Shown here: one piece after another, positions 55,862-63,158 of the stretch | Layout of the letters: every line of letters starts with the position of its first letter | Numbering within the stretch: the stretch's first letter is position 1 | NCBI RefSeq assembly: GCF_004216895.1 | Contig: NZ_SGXE01000001.1 | Coordinates: forward strand, 310,001 to 374,000 | Direction of reading: 5' to 3' | DNA: 64,000 nt | Origin: Aquimarina brevivitae | Lineage (GTDB): Bacteria > Bacteroidota > Bacteroidia > Flavobacteriales > Flavobacteriaceae | Position numbers and translations under genes: made by a program | Notes under the pieces: model-generated | The model's database searches: none | The model's input: only the letters and a program-made list of their open reading frames with translations | Told to the model about the DNA's origin: nothing

Positions 55862-57331
55862 TTATGATTGGACTAGATCTGAGACAATTTTTGCGGATAA
55901 TAAACATAGTGGGATGCCTCCCCCAGGATGTACACTACCACCACAAAAATATAAATCATCAATGGTTGAAGAAAAATTAGGGTGTCTTAAAAATGCCGCA
56001 AATTTGTCATTACTAGACGCCCCATATAAAGAGCCCTGATAAGATTTTGTTTTACGCTCTATCTTACGTGGATCTAATAACTCCTCAACTTCAATTAGTG
56101 GCGCTATATCCGTATTTAAGATCTTAGATATTTTAGTGATAATATTTTTGCGCGATTGTTCAATAATTTGATCCCAATCCTGACCGGTATTACCGGGCAC
56201 GTTTATCATTACAAACCAATTTTCGCAACCCTTAGGAGCGTCATTCTCTTCATATTTTGAGGTAATGTTGATGTAAACGGTTGGATCATCGTCTACAGTA
56301 TTGTCCTTAAAAATAGCATCGAACTCCTTCTTATAGTTCGCTGAAAAAAAGATATTATGCAAATCAAGAGATTCAAAGGTCTTCTTTATACCCCAATAAA
56401 AGATTAGAGCTGAGCTCGATCTTGCCTGATTCAATACTTTGTCGGGTTGTTTTTGATCAGCTAGTAATTTCTTATAAGTAGGTACAATGTCCATATTAGA
56501 AACAACAACATCAGCATCTACCTCCTTTGAGCCAATTGCAACACCTGTTGCTTTGCCATTCGTTATTAAAATACGATCAACTACAGTATTAAAATTGAAT
56601 CTAACCCCAAGCGTTTTGGCCAATTCATAAATTGATTGGGTTATGCTATACATCCCTCCTTTTGGCAAAAACATACCAAAATACTGCTCTAAATGTGGTA
56701 TCATAGACATAATACCTGGTGTTTTGTAAGGCGAAGATCCATTATACGTAGCAAAACGATTGAAAAGTTGAATCAAATTTGGGTCGGAAAATGATTTTCT
56801 GTTCACCGCATCCAAGGTGGAATTGATATCCAAACTACCAATATTAAGTATAGCCTTAATGGTATCAGCGGATAGATACGTTGACGCTTTGTGCAGGGAT
56901 TTTTCTAAAAAAAGTGATGCCGTAAGGTTATATTTTCTTTTGGACTTATTGAAATAATCAAGAATATCTTGTGCCTTTACATCAAAGGATTTTTCAGCAG
57001 CTTTGGCAAACAATTCTTGATCCGCATAGGCGGTAAATCGCGTACCGTCTTCATAAAAATATTGGCAAACAATTTCCTTTTTGTCATAGGCAAAAAAGGA
57101 ACTTATATCAACATCTGCAACAGTAAACAACTCTTCCACAAATTGTGGCATTGTAAATAGTGAAGGGCCAGCATCAAAACGATACTCCCCGATTCTAATT
57201 TCTGATAATTTACCTCCTGGATAACTGTTAGCCTCAAATACTTCGACAGCGTAACCTAATTTTGTTAATCGCACAGCTGTAGCCAACCCTGCAATACCTG
57301 CTCCAATAATGACTGCTTTTTTACGTTCCAT
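55862..57331 (-). CDS. crtI: Phytoene desaturase / carotenoid FAD oxidoreductase
   Basis: 489 residues. The FAD-binding loop is IGAGIAGLATAVRL (8-21), followed by YPGGKLSE and the DAGPSLFTMP block of CrtI-type enzymes. The C-terminal FCGGSVHPGGGIPLCLLSA is the family signature. CrtI turns phytoene into lycopene; the closely related CrtD and CrtN can look alike, so desaturase is certain but step number is inferred. First gene of the operon, with a minus-strand TATCTTTA (57340-57347) as its -7 element. Confidence 0.93.
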   Translation of the reverse strand: MERKKAVIIGAGIAGLATAVRLTKLGYAVEVFEANSYPGGKLSEIRIGEYRFDAGPSLFTMPQFVEELFTVADVDISSFFAYDKKEIVCQYFYEDGTRFTAYADQELFAKAAEKSFDVKAQDILDYFNKSKRKYNLTASLFLEKSLHKASTYLSADTIKAILNIGSLDINSTLDAVNRKSFSDPNLIQLFNRFATYNGSSPYKTPGIMSMIPHLEQYFGMFLPKGGMYSITQSIYELAKTLGVRFNFNTVVDRILITNGKATGVAIGSKEVDADVVVSNMDIVPTYKKLLADQKQPDKVLNQARSSSALIFYWGIKKTFESLDLHNIFFSANYKKEFDAIFKDNTVDDDPTVYINITSKYEENDAPKGCENWFVMINVPGNTGQDWDQIIEQSRKNIITKISKILNTDIAPLIEVEELLDPRKIERKTKSYQGSLYGASSNDKFAAFLRHPNFSSTIDDLYFCGGSVHPGGGIPLCLLSAKIVSDLVQS

Positions 57332-57339
57332 ATGCGGGT

Positions 57340-57347
57340 TAAAGATA
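57340..57347 (-). promoter_or_regulatory. Promoter -7 element of the carotenoid operon
   Basis: On the minus strand the bases read TATCTTTA, one base off TAnnTTTG, located 8 bp upstream of the crtI ATG. The predicted transcript would have almost no leader. Confidence 0.45.
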
Positions 57348-57429
57348 AGTTTAAAATTTTGAGCTGCTCCTATTTTGATTAAGTTTGGTATGGTTTTTTA
57401 TATATCTTTAACAAACAAAATATTGTCTT

Positions 57430-57849
57430 ATGATTAGGTTACTCGTTTTCGTTTTATTTACGGTTGGCGTTACATATGCTCAAGATACTAGTACTGATGA
57501 TGTAGTACCTGCACCTAAAATAATCACCAAACTACCTTTAGGCCAAAAAGTTACCCTGGGCCAAAAAAGCATACAATTTATTGATGTGCTTGAGGATTCT
57601 CGATGTCCTACTGGAGTAGAATGTATTTGGGAAGGACAGGCAAAAGCAAAAATTAAGATTTTTGAAAACGATGAATTGCTTGAGGAAAAAATGCTAGTCT
57701 TCGGTGTAAAGAGTATTAATCCTGAGCGCACTTCTGAAGTCTGTAAAGACGGGAAACATACAGTTGTAGCCTATTCGCTTTCCCCATATCCTGAGGCTTC
57801 ATCACCGATATCCAAGGCTAATTATACTTTGGACATTATCATAAAATAG
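57430..57849 (+). CDS. Secreted small protein with DSRCPTGVxCIWEG motif
   Basis: 139 residues. A Sec signal peptide (cleavage after about TYAQ, residue 18) is followed by a beta-rich domain. Cys pairs appear in DSRCPTGVECIWEGQA and SEVCKDGKH. Proteins carrying this motif are frequent and uncharacterised in Bacteroidota. It is divergent from crtI and starts 99 bp away; no link to pigment synthesis is implied. Confidence 0.7.
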   Translation: MIRLLVFVLFTVGVTYAQDTSTDDVVPAPKIITKLPLGQKVTLGQKSIQFIDVLEDSRCPTGVECIWEGQAKAKIKIFENDELLEEKMLVFGVKSINPERTSEVCKDGKHTVVAYSLSPYPEASSPISKANYTLDIIIK

Positions 57850-57866
57850 TGCTTACTGAATTTAGA

Positions 57867-58013
57867 TCAGTGGCAACCACAATCGTCTTTACCACAAAGA
57901 GTAGTGTCATCACCTGATTTCACAATGGACTTCCAAAAAAACTTTTTGAATATATAGCCGATCGCTAAAATAAAAGCCACAAGTACTAATATATGTTGAA
58001 ATACGTATTCCAT
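57867..58013 (-). CDS. FeoB-associated cysteine-rich membrane protein
   Basis: 48 residues from ATG 58011-58013. One membrane helix (about residues 5-22) is followed by a basic stretch and a Cys-tail CGKDDCGC. Small proteins of this kind sit right after feoB in many bacteria and are thought to aid iron transport, perhaps like FeoC. It starts 20 bp after feoB and is the last gene of feoA-feoB-this. A longer in-frame start overlapping feoB exists but lacks sense as a leader. Confidence 0.75.
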   Translation of the reverse strand: MEYVFQHILVLVAFILAIGYIFKKFFWKSIVKSGDDTTLCGKDDCGCH

Positions 58014-58033
58014 AACGCGCTTTATACAAAATA

Positions 58034-60130
58034 TTATTGTAGCAATTGATATGCTAGCAGAGCTGCCAGATATGCAATCGCCGTCATAAAAGATAACTGA
58101 ATTAATGGCCATTTCCAACCATTTGTTTCTCTTTTTACAATAGCTATGGTACTCATACATTGCATTGCAAATGCATAAAATAGTAATAGGGAAACACCTG
58201 TAGCCAAATTAAAAAGTCGACCCCCGGTGACCGGATTAAGCTCCGCGGCCATTCTATTTTTTATCGTTTCTTCATCATCGTTTCCTACACTATATATTGT
58301 AGCCAAGGTACCTACGAATACTTCTCTTGCTGCAAAAGAGCTGATAATTCCTATACCAATCTTCCAGTCATAGCCCAAAGGAGCTACCACAGGTTCAATT
58401 GCTTTACCAGCATAACCTATAAAAGAATATTCCAATTTAGTGGAAGTGATCTTTCGATCTAACTCTTGTTCGCTAAGATTTGGGTATTCAGCTTTAACAA
58501 GTTCTTCTGCGTTATCGAATTTATCATTTGGTCCAAAACTGGCCAACACCCACAGGATGATAGAAATGGCTAAAATAATTTTTCCTGCACCAAAAATAAA
58601 GGCTTTCGTTTTTTCGATAACGTTTATAGCTACATTCTTAAACATTGGTACTTTATACCCTGGCATTTCTATAACGAAATAGGTTTTACTTTTAATTTTT
58701 AAAGATTTATTGAGTAGCCACGCTGTAGCTACCGCTGCTCCAAAACCAATAAAATATAAGATCATCAAAGCGATACTCTGATAACTTAGAATCCACCCTA
58801 CCTTTTTATCGGGTATAATGAGTGAAATGATAATAAGATATACAGGCAATCGCGCAGAACAAGTAGTAAAGGGCACCACCAGGATGGTAATTAGTCGTTC
58901 TTTCCAGTTTTCAATGTTTCTGGTCGCCATCACCGCAGGTATAGCGCACGCAGTACCAGATACTAACGGCACCACACTTTTACCACTCAATCCAAAGCGA
59001 CGCATTACCCGATCCATCAAGAAAACTACTCTACTCATATAGCCGCTTTCTTCGAGTATTGAAATAAAGAGAAACAAAAAGGCAATCTGGGGTATAAAGA
59101 TGACAATACCTCCTAAGCCAGGGATGATCCCTTCGGTAATTAAATCCATAAACGGGCCAGCAGGAAGTATTCCTTTTAGAGATTCACTGATCCATACAAA
59201 GGCTTCATCAATCATATCCATAGGATATGAAGACCAATCGTATATCGCCTGAAAGATGAGTAATAGAATAGTAAAAAAGATAAAATAACCCCAAAATCGA
59301 TGCGTAAGTATTCTGTCTAGTCGCTCTCGCATTCCGGTAGCTGCACGCTGATCGACAGTAACTGTTTTTGTAAGGGTTTCGTTGATAAACTTATACCGCT
59401 TTATCGTCTCTTGCTGTTGCATTCGCTTCAGCTGACTTTCAGATTTTAATTTAAAATCTGGAGTTTCTTCTATACCTCGCTTATCGAATTTTCTGAAGTT
59501 AACATCCTGTGTAATCACTAACCACAATTTATATAGTGAGTGATTCGGAAATGCTTTTTGTAAGCTTTCAAAATAATCTGGAGCAAAAGTCAATGCATCT
59601 ACACAAGGCGTTTTAGAAAGAGAAGCATAGGAAGAAATCAGTTCTTTCAATTCAGGAATTCCCTGATTTTTTCGGGCGCTAACCAATACTATTTTGGTGT
59701 GCAATAGTTTTTCTAAGGCTTCTACGTCGATAGAAATACCTTTGCGTTCCATGCGATCTGCCATATTTATCACCAAAATGGTAGGTATATGCAGATCCTT
59801 TATTTGTGTAAAAAGTAAAAGATTTCGTTTTAGATTTTCAACATCACTAACGACAACCGCAACATCAGGAAAATCTTTGTCGTTTTTATTTAAGAGTAAT
59901 TCAATAACTACATTTTCATCAAGGGAAGAAGCATTAAGACTATAAGTACCTGGTAAATCCAATATATGTGCCTTAACTCCTCGGGAAAGCTTGCAAATTC
60001 CTTCCTTTTTTTCGACAGTTATACCAGGATAATTACCGACTTGCTGATTTAGTCCGGTAAGCAAATTGAACACTGATGTTTTTCCGGTATTAGGATTACC
60101 AATTAGAGAAACTTTAATTTGCTTAGACAT
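58034..60130 (-). CDS. feoB: Ferrous iron transporter FeoB
   Basis: 698 residues, inner-membrane Fe2+ importer with an N-terminal G domain. The P-loop is GNPNTGKT (11-18), G3 is DLPG (58-61), and G4 is NMAD near residue 121. The membrane part has two Gate motifs (the VVPLVSGTACAIPAVMATR region is one) and ends in a hydrophobic helix. It is 9 bp downstream of feoA. Length is normal for Bacteroidota. Confidence 0.96.
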   Translation of the reverse strand: MSKQIKVSLIGNPNTGKTSVFNLLTGLNQQVGNYPGITVEKKEGICKLSRGVKAHILDLPGTYSLNASSLDENVVIELLLNKNDKDFPDVAVVVSDVENLKRNLLLFTQIKDLHIPTILVINMADRMERKGISIDVEALEKLLHTKIVLVSARKNQGIPELKELISSYASLSKTPCVDALTFAPDYFESLQKAFPNHSLYKLWLVITQDVNFRKFDKRGIEETPDFKLKSESQLKRMQQQETIKRYKFINETLTKTVTVDQRAATGMRERLDRILTHRFWGYFIFFTILLLIFQAIYDWSSYPMDMIDEAFVWISESLKGILPAGPFMDLITEGIIPGLGGIVIFIPQIAFLFLFISILEESGYMSRVVFLMDRVMRRFGLSGKSVVPLVSGTACAIPAVMATRNIENWKERLITILVVPFTTCSARLPVYLIIISLIIPDKKVGWILSYQSIALMILYFIGFGAAVATAWLLNKSLKIKSKTYFVIEMPGYKVPMFKNVAINVIEKTKAFIFGAGKIILAISIILWVLASFGPNDKFDNAEELVKAEYPNLSEQELDRKITSTKLEYSFIGYAGKAIEPVVAPLGYDWKIGIGIISSFAAREVFVGTLATIYSVGNDDEETIKNRMAAELNPVTGGRLFNLATGVSLLLFYAFAMQCMSTIAIVKRETNGWKWPLIQLSFMTAIAYLAALLAYQLLQ

Positions 60131-60139
60131 ACAGAGGGT

Positions 60140-60373
60140 TTACGGATGCAGAATTTGAACTTCGATCTGGGCAGCGGTTTCCTTACGAATAGCCAAGTGA
60201 CTGCCATTGATATTTAGATACATTGGACATTGAAAAGGTGCTGTTTGTACAATCTGTACTTCGTTACCTGGCAAACAACCCATTTCTAATAACTTCAGCG
60301 GTATGACATCAGAAGTAATGTCTTTTATCTTTGCCTTTTCTCCTCTTTTTAAATCTGCGATTGTAATTTTCAA
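60140..60373 (-). CDS. feoA: FeoA, SH3-like iron-transport partner
   Basis: 77 residues with the FeoA core: LLEMGCLPGNEVQIV and the MYLNINGSHLAIRKE segment. FeoA helps FeoB import Fe2+. The frame begins at TTG 60373; a promoter element 30 bp upstream supports this start. First gene of the feo operon. No clear Fur box is seen. Confidence 0.92.
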   Translation of the reverse strand: MKITIADLKRGEKAKIKDITSDVIPLKLLEMGCLPGNEVQIVQTAPFQCPMYLNINGSHLAIRKETAAQIEVQILHP

Positions 60374-60402
60374 ATCCTTATTTAGATTAATTTAAAACTA
60401 GA

Positions 60403-60410
60403 CAAAAGTA
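60403..60410 (-). promoter_or_regulatory. Promoter -7 element of feoAB
   Basis: On the minus strand the bases read TACTTTTG, matching TAnnTTTG, with a TTTTTG about 18 bp further upstream as the -33 element. The leader to the TTG start would be about 23 bases. Confidence 0.65.
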
Positions 60411-60520
60411 AGGTAAAAAAAATCATCTCAAAAACATCGCTCCTAAAAATAATACTAAGGTTCTGCTAATTAACAAAACATAACACCCTATTTCTGATCA
60501 GCACCCGTCGATTAAATAAG

Positions 60521-61192
60521 TTATAATGTTTTTAAGAGCTCAATATCGTCCATAAGCTGCTCAATGTCTTCAGGATTCGTACCGTCATAAAATCCTCTGA
60601 TTTGATTTTTTGTATCCACCAATACAAAATTCTCCGTATGTATCATATCATAAGGTCCTCCATCCCCATCAGATTTTGCGACGAGATACGATTTTCTGGC
60701 CAGTTCATAAATTTGTTTTTTATCCCCAGTGACTAAATTCCAGCGTTGATCATCTACTCCTTTTTGGATTGCGTAGGCTTTTAAACGTTCTGGTGTATCT
60801 ATAGTTGGTGTTACACTGTGAGAAATTAAATAGACCGTAGTATCGTTTTGCTTGTCTAATCGTTCTTGTATTTGTACCATATGATCCGTCATAATGGGGC
60901 AAATGGTTTGGCAGGTCGTAAAAAAGAAATCCGCTACGTAAATCTTATTTTGGTAATCTTTTTGGGTAATCGTTTTTCCATTTTGATTAACCAATTCAAA
61001 ATCTTTAATCTTATGATATTTTCTAACGTGCTGCACCGTACTATCTACTAGTTCCAAATTTACCATATCAGGTTCATAAATTGGTAAGGTCGGATTTGGT
61101 TTCAATATGCTATACATTATGGATACAATAACCACCGATAACACCAACATTACCACCGCCAGAAACTTGTATTTCGCAAAAAATTTAAGCAT
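60521..61192 (-). CDS. SCO1/SenC family copper chaperone
   Basis: About 223 residues. An N-terminal membrane anchor (residues 8-28) is followed by a thioredoxin fold. The copper site is CQTIC (CxxxC), and the later His in LISHSVTP fits the third ligand. SCO proteins deliver copper to cytochrome oxidase CuA or act as disulfide reductases. ATG 61192 is chosen because the longer frame to 61249 runs over its promoter. Divergent from rseP. Confidence 0.92.
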   Translation of the reverse strand: MLKFFAKYKFLAVVMLVLSVVIVSIMYSILKPNPTLPIYEPDMVNLELVDSTVQHVRKYHKIKDFELVNQNGKTITQKDYQNKIYVADFFFTTCQTICPIMTDHMVQIQERLDKQNDTTVYLISHSVTPTIDTPERLKAYAIQKGVDDQRWNLVTGDKKQIYELARKSYLVAKSDGDGGPYDMIHTENFVLVDTKNQIRGFYDGTNPEDIEQLMDDIELLKTL

Positions 61193-61217
61193 TTGAGTAT
61201 ATGAATTATAGCTGCTG

Positions 61218-61225
61218 CAAAAATA
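61218..61225 (-). promoter_or_regulatory. Promoter -7 element of the SCO gene
   Basis: On the minus strand the bases read TATTTTTG, matching TAnnTTTG, about 26 bp before the ATG at 61192. It overlaps the longer alternative reading frame, so that start is unlikely. Confidence 0.6.
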
Positions 61226-61318
61226 CAAGTATAGCTTTTTATATCCCATATTGATTTAAAAAAATACTAAATCCCAGTATATGAGCAATGATTTCTTTTA
61301 TAAACTGGTCTAAAAGAT

Positions 61319-61326
61319 TACTTTTG
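61319..61326 (+). promoter_or_regulatory. Promoter -7 element of rseP
   Basis: TACTTTTG matches TAnnTTTG and lies 26 bp before the rseP ATG at 61353. Confidence 0.6.
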
Positions 61327-61352
61327 CGTGATTTAATTTTGAAGAAAAACCT

Positions 61353-62675
61353 ATGAGTCCATTTTTGGTAAAGGCACTACAATTATTATTAAGCTTATCG
61401 CTCCTAATCGTATTACACGAATTGGGACATTTTATACCCGCAAAATTATTTAAAACGCGCGTAGAGAAATTCTTTCTCTTTTTTGATGTAAAGTTTGCGT
61501 TATTTAAAAAGAAAATTGGTGAAACGGTCTATGGTATCGGTTGGCTGCCTCTGGGAGGATATGTTAAAATCTCCGGAATGATAGATGAGAGTATGGACAA
61601 AGAGCAAATGGCTGCTCCACCACAGCCGTGGGAATTTAGATCCAAACCAGCCTGGCAGCGTTTAATTATTATGCTTGGCGGTGTAACGGTAAATATTATC
61701 GTTGGCTTTGTCATTTATATGGCCATAGTATTTACTTGGGGTACTGTTCAAATTGGTGCAGAAGATATGCCCGATGGATTTTATGTAGATCAGTCTTTTA
61801 AGAAATATGGATTTGAAAATGGAGATCGAATTCTAAAGGTTAATGACAAAGAACTTGAAAATGCTACCGATATCAATAAACACTTATTTCTTAGGGATAT
61901 CAATACTGTAACTGTTCTCCATCAAAATGGTAATAAAGAAAAGCTTACTATACCCGAAAACATTGGAACCATAATGTTTGAGTCTGGCGTATTACAACCG
62001 CTATACCCAATTACACAACCAGTCATTGATAGTGTAGTTGCGGACACACCTGCTGCACAATCAGGAATAACTAAAGGCGATAAAATACTAGCCGTTAACG
62101 GAGCTTCCATATCTTATTGGAATGAATTTCAACGTTTAAAAGCGCAAGACACAACTAATGCTGCTTTATCCTTAAAAATACTGCGTGATGGAGAAGAGAA
62201 ACTCATCAACGTACAACCTGATGAAGAAGGAATTATCGGAGTATACCCTATAACTAGCTATACCGTACAGCGCATAGAATACTCTCTTGGAGAAAGTATC
62301 AGTAAAGGTATTGACTACGGTTACTGGACACTACACGATTATGTTGCTCAATTTAAATACGTATTTACCAAAAAAGGAGCGCAACAAGTAGGTGGTTTTG
62401 CTGCCATCGGTAATCTTTTTCCAGAAACCTGGAACTGGGCAGCGTTTTGGGGAACTACCGCATTTATTTCAATCATTTTAGCATTCATGAACATATTGCC
62501 CATCCCCGCTTTAGACGGAGGTCATGTCATGTTTTTATTATATGAGATTATTGCAGGACGTAAACCTAATGATAAGTTTATGGAATACGCACAATTAGTA
62601 GGATTTGTAATCCTTATTGCCTTATTATTATTCGCCAACGGAAATGATATTTATAGAGCGATTACTGGAAGCTAA
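61353..62675 (+). CDS. rseP: Site-2 protease RseP (RIP metalloprotease)
   Basis: 440 residues, an intramembrane zinc protease. The HExxH motif is H22-E-L-G-H26 in the first helix and the NILPIPALDGGH motif with the third ligand lies near residue 385. Between are two PDZ-like domains, the second around SVVADTPAAQSGITKGDKIL. It cleaves anti-sigma factors and signal-peptide remnants. Single-gene unit between a SCO gene and tRNA-Asn. Confidence 0.94.
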   Translation: MSPFLVKALQLLLSLSLLIVLHELGHFIPAKLFKTRVEKFFLFFDVKFALFKKKIGETVYGIGWLPLGGYVKISGMIDESMDKEQMAAPPQPWEFRSKPAWQRLIIMLGGVTVNIIVGFVIYMAIVFTWGTVQIGAEDMPDGFYVDQSFKKYGFENGDRILKVNDKELENATDINKHLFLRDINTVTVLHQNGNKEKLTIPENIGTIMFESGVLQPLYPITQPVIDSVVADTPAAQSGITKGDKILAVNGASISYWNEFQRLKAQDTTNAALSLKILRDGEEKLINVQPDEEGIIGVYPITSYTVQRIEYSLGESISKGIDYGYWTLHDYVAQFKYVFTKKGAQQVGGFAAIGNLFPETWNWAAFWGTTAFISIILAFMNILPIPALDGGHVMFLLYEIIAGRKPNDKFMEYAQLVGFVILIALLLFANGNDIYRAITGS

Positions 62676-62715
62676 AAAAAATTAAAAAACCTTTTGGCTA
62701 TTTAAAAAAGTAATC

Positions 62716-62723
62716 TATATTTG
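62716..62723 (+). promoter_or_regulatory. Promoter -7 element of tRNA-Asn
   Basis: TATATTTG with TTTTG at 62692-62696 and 19 bp between gives a near-ideal Bacteroidota promoter. The precursor would carry about a 37-base leader ahead of the tRNA. Confidence 0.7.
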
Positions 62724-62767
62724 CACTCGCAAAACGAGAAAAACACTTCTTTTTTGCAGACATAAAT

Positions 62768-62841
62768 TCCTCCTTAGCTCAGTTGGTTAGAGCATTTGAC
62801 TGTTAATCAAAGGGTCCTTGGTTCGAGCCCAAGAGGGGGAG
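62768..62841 (+). tRNA. tRNA-Asn (anticodon GTT)
   Basis: 74 bases. The acceptor arm TCCTCCT pairs with AGGGGGA (one T-G wobble), with G as the discriminator base. The anticodon arm holds CTGTTAATC, giving anticodon GTT, and the T arm is CTTGG-TTCGAGC-CCAAG. CCA is not encoded. Confidence 0.97.
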
Positions 62842-62850
62842 CTTAAAAGA

Positions 62851-62880
62851 AAAAACGTCATCTGAAAAGATGGCGTTTTT
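62851..62880 (+). terminator. Rho-independent terminator of tRNA-Asn
   Basis: A 13-bp stem (62851-62863 with 62868-62880) has a GAAA tetraloop, one T-G wobble and a T run at the 3' side. Confidence 0.88.
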
Positions 62881-62929
62881 TGTTTTTGCCTCTTTTGGGC
62901 GAGAAGTTTATCCTGAGCACAGTCGAAGG

Positions 62930-62947
62930 GAGCCCAAGAGGGGGAGC
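62930..62947 (+). repeat. Duplicate of the tRNA-Asn 3' end (possible attachment-site scar)
   Basis: GAGCCCAAGAGGGGGAGC at 62930-62947 is an exact 18-base copy of tRNA positions 62825-62842, 105 bp downstream. The rest of a tRNA is absent. An imperfect inverted partner, CCTCTTTTGGGC, is at 62889-62900, so this could be part of a small palindromic element. Confidence 0.7.
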
Positions 62948-62952
62948 AAAAT

Positions 62953-62982
62953 AAAGCCTTAACTTAAAGAAGTTGAGGCTTT
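62953..62982 (+). terminator. Second terminator downstream of tRNA-Asn
   Basis: A 13-bp stem (62953-62965 with 62970-62982) has an AAAG loop, one T-G wobble and a T run to 62985. It follows the duplicated tRNA 3' end in the same way the first follows the tRNA. Confidence 0.85.
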
Positions 62983-63158
62983 TTTGTTTTAATTCATATT
63001 TTTACCACTCTCTTCCAACTTCTAGTGTTCTTGGTTTTCTGTTAGTCTATAAAATGTTTCTCAAAATCATACCTAGGTATTGGATTAAATCCTATTTTTA
63101 AGTGTAAAATAGCACGTATTATCAAACAGTGTACTACTTTAAAAACATAAACCTTTTT

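Noticed and set aside
55851..55907. Longer start of the CruF-like protein overlapping crtI by 46 bp
   Set aside because: The ATG at 55850 gives a normal start 11 bp past the crtI stop.
58014..58160. Longer start of the FeoB-associated protein inside feoB
   Set aside because: The extra 49 residues overlap the feoB coding end and add no domain; the 48-residue form has the expected helix and Cys tail.
60374..60420. Fur box upstream of feoA
   Set aside because: No convincing GATAATGAT-like inverted repeat; the region fits a plain TAnnTTTG promoter.
62889..62947. A second tRNA gene or CRISPR-like repeat after tRNA-Asn
   Set aside because: Only the 18-base 3' end is copied, with no anticodon or D arm, and there is just one extra copy.
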